NCBI GenBank assembly: GCA_003558195.1
Contig: PWMM01000135.1
Location: 1-7,176 of the forward strand
From: Syntrophomonadaceae bacterium
GTDB lineage: Bacteria; Bacillota; Dethiobacteria; DTU022
DNA: 7,176 bases
Reading direction: 5' to 3'
Shown: positions 1-4,876 of the stretch, piece after piece
Layout: each line of letters begins with the position of its first letter
How positions within the stretch are numbered: position 1 is the stretch's first letter
Notes under the pieces: generated by a model
Database searches by the model: none
Told to the model about the DNA's origin: nothing
The model's input: the letters and a program-made list of their open reading frames with translations, nothing else
Program-made: the position numbers and the translations under genes

Positions 1-286
1 CCCTGGTTCTAACAGAATTAATGGTAGAACCGCTTTGACGTCTAAATATATCAATACTCATTATTAAAGTTCCAAATGGACCTGCTAGGTTAGTTTGGAG
101 CTAAAAAAAGTTTTCATTTGCGGAATGCCTGTAGGACAGATAATTTACCTTGAATAATCAACAAAGTGTGGTAAAATTACAAAGGCAAGTATGATCCCGT
201 TACTGAGTTCAACAAAGGGACCATTGTTTATAACAATTCTAAGTTGCGGTCTTGAGTTATTTAACTGTGACGATAGTTAACGGAGG
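1..286. other. Intergenic region upstream of the lipoprotein gene
   Basis: No convincing gene is seen here. Three inverted repeats are visible. GGTTCTA (5-11) pairs with TAGAACC (25-31) across 13 bases and has no T-run, so it is not a clear terminator. ATTGTT (223-228) pairs with AACAAT (232-237) across 3 bases. TTAACT (261-266) pairs with AGTTAA (275-280) across 8 bases, directly before the ribosome binding site. The last two could be operators or leader hairpins of the lipoprotein gene, but no known regulator site is recognised. A minus-strand frame starting at 61 is open to the window edge, but it gives only 20 residues and cannot be judged. Confidence 0.5.
150..177 (+). promoter_or_regulatory. 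Possible sigma-A promoter for the lipoprotein gene
   Basis: A -35-like TTGAAT (150-155) and a -10-like TAAAAT (172-177) are separated by 16 bases. They lie about 115 bases upstream of the start codon, which would give a leader containing two inverted repeats. Each box deviates from consensus at one or two positions in an A+T-rich region, so a chance match is possible. Confidence 0.3.
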
Positions 287-292
287 TTGTTT

Positions 293-958
293 ATGGTCAG
301 GAAAATAGCAGTGGTCATGATCTGCATTTCCAGCCTGCTCCTTCTTTTAGGCTGCGGAAATAATGACGTTGACCTGGGTAATGAAAATGAGATCACCATT
401 GAAGTGGCTAATAAAACAGAAAGGATCATTATCTCCTTTGCTTTGTTTTATGGTCCCAATCTCGATGAGTGGGGCGAAGACTTACTGCAGGATGAGGTTA
501 TAGAACCTGGTGAGACTGTTTCTTTTGTTCTTCCAGACGGAGAATACTCGATGATTCCCATGACCTTTGAGTACTATGTTCTTCCCATTACCAGGAATAT
601 AACCGAGGACGCCAGGATAGAAGTTGGAGCTGAAGGTAAGGAGCCTATCCTTTTTACCAATGATACTGCAGCAGATATTGGCTTTGTATATATTTCCCCT
701 AGCGAGAGTGAAGACTGGGGTGAAAACTGGCTGGGTGATGAAGTTATTGCCTCGGGCATTAGCAAATTTTTCTTCATAGAGCCGGACACCTATGATTTGA
801 TGCTGGTTGACATGGAGAGGGAAACCGTGCTTGAGCTTTATGAAATGGAAATAGATGGAGAACGGCACTTTGTTATTCAGGACACTGATGATGAAGATGA
901 TGATAACGGGACAGAGGTTATTGAAGAAGACCTTGAACAAGAGCCTGATTCGGATTAG
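293..958 (+). CDS. Secreted lipoprotein with two tandem W-G-E repeats and an acidic tail
   Basis: This is a 221-residue predicted lipoprotein of unknown function. The N-terminus has a basic MVRK start, a hydrophobic stretch (residues 5-19) and a lipobox L-L-G-C with Cys21, so signal peptidase II processing and membrane anchoring are expected. The body looks like two copies of a beta-rich unit of about 70 residues. Residues 34-103 carry FYGPNLDEWGEDLLQDEVI and residues 118-187 carry ISPSESEDWGENWLGDEVI, with Trp60 and Trp142 equivalent. Each unit continues into a P-D-x-x-Y segment. The last 25 residues are almost all Asp, Glu or polar, possibly disordered or cation-binding. The ATG at 293 is preferred over the in-frame TTG at 287 because CGGAGG (281-286) sits 6 bases before it. 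The gene converges on the glycerate kinase gene with only 16 bases between stop codons. I do not recognise a named family. Confidence 0.85.
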   Translation: MVRKIAVVMICISSLLLLLGCGNNDVDLGNENEITIEVANKTERIIISFALFYGPNLDEWGEDLLQDEVIEPGETVSFVLPDGEYSMIPMTFEYYVLPITRNITEDARIEVGAEGKEPILFTNDTAADIGFVYISPSESEDWGENWLGDEVIASGISKFFFIEPDTYDLMLVDMERETVLELYEMEIDGERHFVIQDTDDEDDDNGTEVIEEDLEQEPDSD

Positions 959-974
959 TTTTACCAGGGAATAA

Positions 975-2114
975 TTATAACGGCCGGGCTGCATTCCACA
1001 GGCGAAGCAACTCGGCTGTTTTGGTTTGAAGCAGGTGAGGCCCTTTTTCCATTGATTCTTTTAGGGTAAGGGGCCCATTTGCAATGGCAAAACAGGCCAG
1101 GATTCCCTCCCGGTGGAAAAGATCGAGTTCGCCTTCCAGTTGACCGCTTAGAGCGATCACCGGAACTCCATATTCTTTAGCTTTTCTGGCTATGCCAATG
1201 GGTGCTTTCCCGTGAGCGGACTGGGCATCGAGTTTGCCTTCACCGGTTATGAGCAGGTTGCAACCGGGCAGGTGTTTTTCTATCTCCAGCGCCTCTAGAA
1301 CCATTTTGATCCCAGAGCCCAGGTGGCCATTTAGAAAAGCGATTAATCCTGCTCCCAACCCTCCTGCGGCCCCGGCTCCGGGGACATTTTCCACTTTTAT
1401 AGCCAGGTCTTTTTCTAATACCCGCGCATAGTTTTTTAAAGCCCGGTCCAGTTCTTCGGCAGTTTTTTCTGTAGCGCCTTTTTGAGGCCCGTAAATATAG
1501 GAAGCGCCCTGGGGACCGGTTAGAGGATTGTCGACATCACAGGCGACAAGTACCTTGACTTTTTTTAAGCGAGGATCCAAACCGGAAGTATCGATTCTCT
1601 CGAGCCCCTGTAAGGCAGCCCCGCCTTCCTCTAAGAGGTTGCCGGCGCTGTCAAAAAATTCTACCCCGAGGGCCCGGGCCATACCGGAGCCGCCGTCATT
1701 GGTAGCGCTTCCACCGATGCCGATAATTAATTGCTGACAGCCCTGATCCAAAGCAGACTTTATTAACTCACCTGTGCCCCGGGTAGTTGTAAGGCGGGGA
1801 TCTTTTTCATCATCTTCCAGCAAAGCAAGCCCTGAGGCGGCAGCCATTTCAACAACTCCTGTTTTTCCTTGATCAATTAAACCGTATGCAGCTTTTATGG
1901 GCTTGCCCGCCGGACCCGTAACGGTTTTGGTAACAATTAAGCTGCCTGTTTTGCTGCTTAAAGCTTCTATTAGACCTTCGCCTCCGTCAGATAAAGGGAA
2001 TTTTTTAATATCCGCCCGGGGTATAACCTGCAGCAATCCTTTTTCAATTTGTAAAGCGGCTTCAGTTGCTTTCATGCTTCCTTTAAACTTATCGGGGGCA
2101 ATGATAAACTTCAT
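975..2114 (-). CDS. Glycerate 2-kinase (GlxK/GarK-type glycerate kinase)
   Basis: This full-length 379-residue protein belongs to the bacterial type I glycerate kinase family, which includes E. coli GarK and GlxK. These cytoplasmic enzymes phosphorylate D-glycerate with ATP, generally giving 2-phosphoglycerate that feeds into lower glycolysis. Family motifs appear in order: the N-terminal IIAPDKFKGSMKA (4-16), SDGGEG (42-47), the glycine-rich GIGGSATNDGGSGM (132-145), CDVDNPLTGPQGA (192-204), GAGAAGGLGAGL (246-257) and TGEGKLDAQSAHGKAP (290-305). The ATG is preceded on the minus strand by an AGAGGAAG-type ribosome binding site. The gene is monocistronic here, with no glycerate transporter, tartronate semialdehyde reductase or CdaR-like regulator beside it, so its physiological route (glyoxylate, serine or sugar-acid use) cannot be told. 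No key motif is missing. Confidence in the family is high; the exact product isomer rests on family knowledge. Confidence 0.95.
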   Translation of the reverse strand: MKFIIAPDKFKGSMKATEAALQIEKGLLQVIPRADIKKFPLSDGGEGLIEALSSKTGSLIVTKTVTGPAGKPIKAAYGLIDQGKTGVVEMAAASGLALLEDDEKDPRLTTTRGTGELIKSALDQGCQQLIIGIGGSATNDGGSGMARALGVEFFDSAGNLLEEGGAALQGLERIDTSGLDPRLKKVKVLVACDVDNPLTGPQGASYIYGPQKGATEKTAEELDRALKNYARVLEKDLAIKVENVPGAGAAGGLGAGLIAFLNGHLGSGIKMVLEALEIEKHLPGCNLLITGEGKLDAQSAHGKAPIGIARKAKEYGVPVIALSGQLEGELDLFHREGILACFAIANGPLTLKESMEKGPHLLQTKTAELLRLWNAARPL

Positions 2115-2518
2115 AATCTTCCTCTCTTACAGGGGCAATTTAGTTCCTTAATTCAAGAATAATGCTCAAAGCTGGAAAAATTTTTAGCTGTCCCGGAAAG
2201 GTTTTATGAACCTGGTTTACACAGGATTTTCAGTGCTTCTTTTTATTATGCCGGCTTGTTCCGGTTAGCCTTTGATGATCCCTGTAATAAACAAATTATA
2301 TCACAGCCTGTGCTGAAAATGAGTTTTACAAGTAATGCCTGCTTGGAAATAACTATTACCACAATTTAATTCTGCTACATAACTGTTAAAGCCTGAACTT
2401 TCTTGCTGGTGGCTCAGTTACAATCTCTGTATTTTCAACTTCTAAAAGCTCATTGCCTGCATGAGAATTGCTCTGGTAGTAATTACTGGTTCAGTAATGT
2501 TATCTTGCAACAATCAGC
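2115..2518. other. Intergenic region, mostly without recognised content
   Basis: About 400 bases separate the divergent glycerate kinase and selenoprotein genes. Apart from the candidate minus-strand promoter near 2295-2312, I see no open frame, tRNA, known riboswitch, CRISPR or insertion-sequence end. Short stretches such as CCGGCTTGTTCCGG (near 2252) could form weak hairpins but lack a T-run. The stretch is unusually long for so compact a region and may hold an unrecognised leader, small RNA or decayed gene. Confidence 0.4.
2295..2312 (-). promoter_or_regulatory. Possible extended -10 promoter with adjacent palindrome, glycerate kinase gene
   Basis: Read on the minus strand, TGATATAAT forms an extended -10 element (the TATAAT is 2295-2300 on the plus strand as ATTATA). 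No good -35 is present at the expected spacing. The element abuts and slightly overlaps a perfect 11-base palindrome CACAGCCTGTG (2302-2312), a position suited to an operator. The leader to the start codon would be about 180 bases, which weakens the assignment. Confidence 0.3.
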
Positions 2519-2536
2519 TATACCCACGGGGGTATA
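2519..2536 (+). promoter_or_regulatory. CsoR/CstR-type operator
   Basis: TATACCCACGGGGGTATA is an inverted repeat with perfect 7-base arms (TATACCC / GGGTATA) around a 4-base centre, with a G/C tract inside A/T flanks. This is the pattern bound by the CsoR/RcnR/CstR (DUF156) repressor family, very like the TACCC-n4-GGGTA core known from copper-responsive CsoR sites in Firmicutes. It ends 7 bases before a TATAAT -10 box at 2544-2549, so it would cover the -35 region and block transcription of the selenoprotein gene. The sequence does not say whether the cognate regulator senses Cu(I) or persulfide (CstR type). No regulator gene is in the window. Confidence 0.6.
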
Positions 2537-2543
2537 AATATGT

Positions 2544-2549
2544 TATAAT
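2544..2549 (+). promoter_or_regulatory. -10 box of the selenoprotein gene
   Basis: TATAAT matches the -10 consensus exactly. At a 17-base spacing the -35 would be TACCCA inside the operator, a poor match; the only TTG-type hexamer nearby (TTGCAA, 2505-2510) is 33 bases away. Expression may therefore be weak or tightly controlled. The expected start near 2556 gives a leader of about 60 bases. Confidence 0.45.
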
Positions 2550-2563
2550 AAGAATGATTATTA
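2549..2563 (+). promoter_or_regulatory. Possible Fur/PerR-like box overlapping the transcription start
   Basis: TAAGAATGATTATTA lies in the inverted repeat TAATAA-6-TTATTA (2546-2563), just past the -10. Read on the other strand it agrees with the 7-1-7 Fur and PerR consensus sequences at about 11 of 14 positions. It shares the core AATGATTA with a similar site in the rubrerythrin leader. A+T-rich DNA gives such matches by chance, so this is tentative. Confidence 0.25.
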
Positions 2564-2617
2564 GTTTTTGCATTTAGATCGCTGGCAAGACAATATTTAT
2601 TACGGGGAGTGATAATG

Positions 2618-2893
2618 ATGGCAAAATTGAAGATATCAGAAGCGGCCAGAGAAAAAATGAAAAATAATGGAAAGCCTTATACCCTTTATTTGGCCTGTCG
2701 TGGTGGATGAGGAGGAACTATTATAACTCCTGCCGTGCAAGCAGGTAAACCTGAATTGGAAGAAGAATATCATAAAGAAGAAATTGATGGGATCACTTTT
2801 TACATTCGCAATCAAATGATTGATAAGGCTTATAGCATCAACTGGAGTGGTTTCTGGATTTTTGGTGGTTTTGTGGTAAGAGAGTTACTTTAA
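2618..2893 (+). CDS. HesB/IscA-like selenoprotein (UGA at 2708-2710 read as selenocysteine)
   Basis: Reading through the TGA at 2708 gives one continuous 91-residue protein. The N-terminal part (MAKLKISEAA... PYTLYLACRGG) and the C-terminal part (GGTIITPAV... DGITFYIRNQ... INWSGFWIFGGFVV) together resemble the small HesB/IscA-like fold (Fe-S biosynthesis domain). Sec31 falls where A-type Fe-S carriers have their first conserved cysteine, with Cys27 four residues before it (C-R-G-G-U). The C-terminal C-G-C pair of true IscA proteins is absent, so a thiol/selenol redox or metal role is likelier than classic cluster transfer. HesB-like proteins are an established bacterial selenoprotein family. 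A SECIS-like hairpin follows the UGA. The ribosome binding site is GGGGAG (2604-2609); ATG at 2615 directly before is an equally possible start. A strong terminator follows, so the gene is monocistronic. The alternative is a nonsense-mutated pseudogene, less likely given the intact frame on both sides and the UGA position. Confidence 0.8.
2708..2745 (+). promoter_or_regulatory. Selenocysteine UGA codon with bacterial SECIS-like hairpin
   Basis: After the in-frame TGA (2708-2710), CCTGC (2729-2733) and GCAGG (2741-2745) form a 5-bp G/C-rich stem closing a 7-base loop CGTGCAA. The loop has G in its second position and begins 24 bases after the UGA. Bacterial SECIS elements recognised by SelB have a short apical stem, a guanine among the first two loop bases, and a loop about 16-37 bases from the UGA, so the geometry fits. 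Pairing energy was not computed. Confidence 0.65.
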
Positions 2894-2917
2894 AAGAGAA
2901 CCAGGAGTGATGGGAAT

Positions 2918-2965
2918 AAAAAAAGCCGGGTAGGAAGTGGGTATTTCCCCCGCCCCGGCTTTTTT
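2918..2965. terminator. Bidirectional rho-independent terminator
   Basis: A run of seven A and GCCGGG (2925-2930) pairs with CCCGGC (2954-2959) followed by TTTTTT (2960-2965). An inner GGAA/TTCC pairing (2933-2936 with 2945-2948) extends the hairpin. A-tract and T-tract on opposite sides make it work in both directions, ending the selenoprotein transcript on the plus strand and the rubredoxin transcript on the minus strand. Confidence 0.9.
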
Positions 2966-2985
2966 AAAATATTACAGCTAAAAAA

Positions 2986-3156
2986 CTAAGCAGTATCAGG
3001 TACAGCCTGGAATTCTTCTTTATCGGCTCCGCAAACCGGACATTTCCAGCTATCAGGCAGATCCTCAAAAGCGGTGCCAGGCTTTATACCATTGTCGGGA
3101 TCGCCATCTTTTGGTTCATAGGTATAATCACACAATTCACACATATAGCTTTGCAT
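2986..3156 (-). CDS. Rubredoxin
   Basis: This 56-residue protein has the complete rubredoxin signature. Cys6-x2-Cys9 lies in YMCELCDYTYEP, and Cys39-x2-Cys42 lies in WKCPVCGADKEEF. The conserved G-D-P-D-N-G-I-x-P-G-T-x-F segment sits between them, and D-L-P-D-S-W directly precedes the second cysteine pair. The four cysteines bind one iron atom, and the cytoplasmic protein passes single electrons. In anaerobes typical partners are rubrerythrin, superoxide reductase or flavodiiron proteins, so the rubrerythrin gene about 1 kb away is a plausible acceptor. The start is supported by AAGGAGGT (3163-3170) 6 bases upstream. It has its own sigma-A promoter and shares a bidirectional terminator with the convergent selenoprotein gene. 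Length and motifs are normal for the family. Confidence 0.97.
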   Translation of the reverse strand: MQSYMCELCDYTYEPKDGDPDNGIKPGTAFEDLPDSWKCPVCGADKEEFQAVPDTA

Positions 3157-3222
3157 CGCAATACCTCCTTGGAATATAATTAGTTCAGCTTTCTGTTGGA
3201 AAGCAATTGTAATGCTTTTTAA

Positions 3223-3251
3223 ATAATAGCTTATAGCTTAAAAACAGTCAA
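3223..3251 (-). promoter_or_regulatory. Sigma-A promoter of the rubredoxin gene
   Basis: On the minus strand TTGACT (3246-3251) and TATTAT (3223-3228) are separated by exactly 17 bases, one mismatch from consensus in each box. The leader to the start codon is about 60 bases and contains a perfect hairpin AAAGCA-7-TGCTTT (plus strand 3200-3218). Confidence 0.7.
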
Positions 3252-3291
3252 ACTGGTTTTGCCCTTTTATTGATTGAAAGGATGTTAATTT

Positions 3292-4029
3292 GTGAGAGTA
3301 TGGGATATTCATCCGGGTTATTTATCAAGGCAGAATTTACTTGGTCAGCATGCAGAGATTCATGCTTTATACAGCGTGATCAGTGGCGAGAAAGATGGTT
3401 ATGCCAATCATCCAGAAACCAGGCGTTGGCAAGGGCGCTTAGAAAGGTTAAGACGGGTTCATGATTTAACAGTACTGGAAATGGATTTGCGTGGCTTTAA
3501 GCATAGGAGTCCCTGTGTACCATTAGTTATGAAGAACGTTTTTGAAATAAAGGATAACGCTCCCTGCTACCTGGATACTCCTCTCGAGCAAATATCAATT
3601 ATCGGCTATAAAAACCGCGAAAAAGCGCGGTCAGGAAGAATACCCTTGCCCCAAAGCGGTTATGAATACTGGGCTCACCATAAGTATTCGGTTATGGCCA
3701 GGGGCTACAACTACTACAAGGATATTCAGGCCTACCTGCGGGCCAGGGAAATATGCCCGATTGAAGAAGCCGGCGAGTTAATAGAATTGATTGCAAAAAA
3801 GATGAGCAGGCCTGTAACAGCGCCTGCTCTTGGTAATGTTGTAGATCACCTCTGGGGTTACTTTAAACGGGAAGCGACAGGGCCGGAAAAGAGTTTATAT
3901 TTAAACCGGCAGCCTGATGAGCTTCCCGCCTTAGTTCGCTATCTGTATACGCTGGCTGTAAAATACAACCGGACTTACCTTTTGCATTCCACGGTTTTTG
4001 CTGACTTCACCAAGCCCGGGCAGGATTAA
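3292..4029 (+). CDS. Two-domain protein: Pyr_excise (T4 endonuclease V)-like N-terminus and DUF1722-like C-terminus
   Basis: This 245-residue soluble protein starts with GTG, behind AAAGGA (3277-3282). Residues 1-75 (WDIHPGYLSRQNLLGQH, then YANHPETRRWQGRLERLR and a final RSP) resemble the pyrimidine dimer glycosylase / T4 endonuclease V family, whose members excise UV-damaged bases using the N-terminal amine and a glutamate. Glu22 aligns with the catalytic Glu23 of T4 endonuclease V, but the neighbouring Arg22 of T4 is Ala21 here, so activity is uncertain. Residues about 130-237 contain HHKYSVMAR (129-137) and VVDHLWGYFKRE (183-194), as in the DUF1722 domain (YbgA-like, often next to photolyases), followed by an aromatic helix-rich end. 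No signal peptide or membrane segment is seen. It is transcribed alone toward the rubrerythrin gene. Family assignments come from remembered motifs; a DNA-repair role is inference. Confidence 0.7.
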   Translation: MRVWDIHPGYLSRQNLLGQHAEIHALYSVISGEKDGYANHPETRRWQGRLERLRRVHDLTVLEMDLRGFKHRSPCVPLVMKNVFEIKDNAPCYLDTPLEQISIIGYKNREKARSGRIPLPQSGYEYWAHHKYSVMARGYNYYKDIQAYLRAREICPIEEAGELIELIAKKMSRPVTAPALGNVVDHLWGYFKREATGPEKSLYLNRQPDELPALVRYLYTLAVKYNRTYLLHSTVFADFTKPGQD

Positions 4030-4104
4030 CGCTAAAGAAAGTGCTGTTCGGGGTGCGTTAAGGCAAAGATATGCGGGCTGTGATTTTATTAAAACTCGAT
4101 TTTC

Positions 4105-4602
4105 TTAAAACTCCTTGAATGCTTTCTTGGCCGTGTTACAGATAGGACACTTGTCCGGAACCGGATCCATGCCTACCCAGCCGCATACCGGACAAAGGTA
4201 AACACCTTTATCTTCGGCATCGGAGCCCCCGGCTACTTTTTCTTTCAATTCATTAAAAATACCACCGTGAACTTTTTCTGCTGCGTTGGCGTATTCAAAT
4301 GATTGCAATGCTTTCTTTTGTTCTTCCTTTTTGGCGGTTTCAATAAACTCGGGATACATTTCGGTAAATTCGTGGTGCTCTCCTTCTGCTGCTGCTTTTA
4401 AATTTTCCAGGGTTCCGTTTACTTTTTCTGCGATTTCAAAATGCTTCAGAGCGTGGACGGTTTCCGCTTCAGCAATTGCCTGAAAAATCCTGCCTACATT
4501 CTTAAAGCCTTCCTTTTCCGCTTTGCGAGCAAAGGCCAGGTATTTACGATTGGCCTGTGATTCACCGGCAAAAGCTTCCATCAAATTTTGTTTAGTTTTC
4601 AT
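4105..4602 (-). CDS. rbr: Rubrerythrin
   Basis: This 165-residue protein has an N-terminal ferritin-like four-helix bundle and a C-terminal rubredoxin-like iron site. Likely diiron ligands are Glu14 (GESQANRKY), Glu47 and His50 (AEAETVH), Glu78 and Glu81 (EFTEMYP), and Glu109 with His112 nearby (NAAEKVH). The Fe(Cys)4 site is Cys137-x2-Cys140 and Cys152-x2-Cys155. Rubrerythrins reduce hydrogen peroxide in the cytoplasm of anaerobes with electrons from rubredoxin, and a rubredoxin gene lies about 1 kb away. The start at 4602 is chosen because AAGGAG lies 9 bases before it. An in-frame ATG at 4608 is too close to that site, and a longer frame from 4641 would run through the ribosome binding site. 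All expected residues are present and the length is somewhat short but normal. It is a single gene, divergent from the NifS-like operon. Confidence 0.96.
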   Translation of the reverse strand: MKTKQNLMEAFAGESQANRKYLAFARKAEKEGFKNVGRIFQAIAEAETVHALKHFEIAEKVNGTLENLKAAAEGEHHEFTEMYPEFIETAKKEEQKKALQSFEYANAAEKVHGGIFNELKEKVAGGSDAEDKGVYLCPVCGWVGMDPVPDKCPICNTAKKAFKEF

Positions 4603-4619
4603 GAACATTCTCTCCTTTT

Positions 4620-4655
4620 TATTAATCATTATCTTTAACACACTGGTGTATTATA
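4620..4655 (-). promoter_or_regulatory. Rubrerythrin -10 box and possible Fur/PerR-like site
   Basis: On the minus strand a TATAAT -10 box (4650-4655) lies about 48 bases before the start codon, with no clear -35. Downstream of the expected transcription start, AGATAATGATTAATA (4620-4634) agrees with the 7-1-7 Fur consensus at 12 of 14 positions and less well with PerR. Rubrerythrins in clostridia are known PerR targets, so metal or peroxide control is plausible. The exact regulator is not shown by the sequence. Confidence 0.4.
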
Positions 4656-4729
4656 TTTATTCCACAAGCACCGCTCTCTTTCCTTTTAATGATGCCGGCT
4701 CTGGTAACGCCATTTTTATTAATTATTTG

Positions 4730-4758
4730 TTGACAGACCGTGTAAAATATCCTATAAT
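4730..4758 (+). promoter_or_regulatory. Consensus sigma-A promoter of the NifS-like/IscU/TusA/DsrE operon
   Basis: TTGACA (4730-4735) and TATAAT (4753-4758) match both hexamers perfectly with the ideal 17-base spacer. The leader to the first gene is about 110 bases. So strong a core promoter suggests control by a repressor, and inverted repeats cover the -10. Confidence 0.85.
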
Positions 4759-4774
4759 TCTAATAGGAATTATA
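4750..4774 (+). promoter_or_regulatory. Nested inverted repeats over the -10 box, candidate operator
   Basis: Two perfect inverted repeats overlap the -10 box and the expected transcription start. One is TCCTAT (4750-4755) with ATAGGA (4763-4768) across 7 bases. The other is TATAATTC (4753-4760) with GAATTATA (4767-4774) across 6 bases. Placement is ideal for a repressor. Rrf2-family regulators of sulfur and Fe-S genes (IscR, CymR) often bind A+T-rich partial palindromes of this size, but I cannot assign a regulator. Confidence 0.55.
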
Positions 4775-4876
4775 TAATTACATTCTAGCTTAGCCAGGGA
4801 AGTTGATTGTGGAAGTTTTTAAAAAGGCATTTTGTAAAGAACCTGGATTATAAGTTTTAAGGGAAGGGATGATCTT

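Noticed and set aside
5..31. GGTTCTA/TAGAACC hairpin as a terminator of an upstream gene
   Set aside because: There is no T-run after it, and the 13-base loop makes a weak hairpin.
1..61. Minus-strand frame starting at 61 and running off the left edge
   Set aside because: Only 20 residues are visible, with no good ribosome binding site or recognisable motif.
482..994. 170-residue minus-strand frame under the lipoprotein gene
   Set aside because: It lies opposite a well-supported lipoprotein gene, has no ribosome binding site or family resemblance, and would overlap the end of the glycerate kinase gene.
2708..2710. In-frame TGA as a nonsense mutation or a frameshifted pseudogene
   Set aside because: The frame is clean on both sides, the residue sits at the family's key cysteine position, and a SECIS-like hairpin follows. 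No frameshift is needed to join the halves.
2711..2730. GGAG/CTCC pairing directly after the UGA as the SECIS stem
   Set aside because: It is only 4 bp with a 12-base A+T-rich loop whose start is too close to the UGA. The CCTGC/GCAGG hairpin fits the known geometry better.
3196..3224. TTGGAA-17-TTAAAT as a plus-strand promoter for the 3292 gene
   Set aside because: Both boxes are poor matches in A+T-rich sequence that also encodes the rubredoxin leader.
4603..4641. 13-residue N-terminal extension of rubrerythrin
   Set aside because: It runs through the AAGGAG ribosome binding site, and the shorter start matches the usual rubrerythrin N-terminus.
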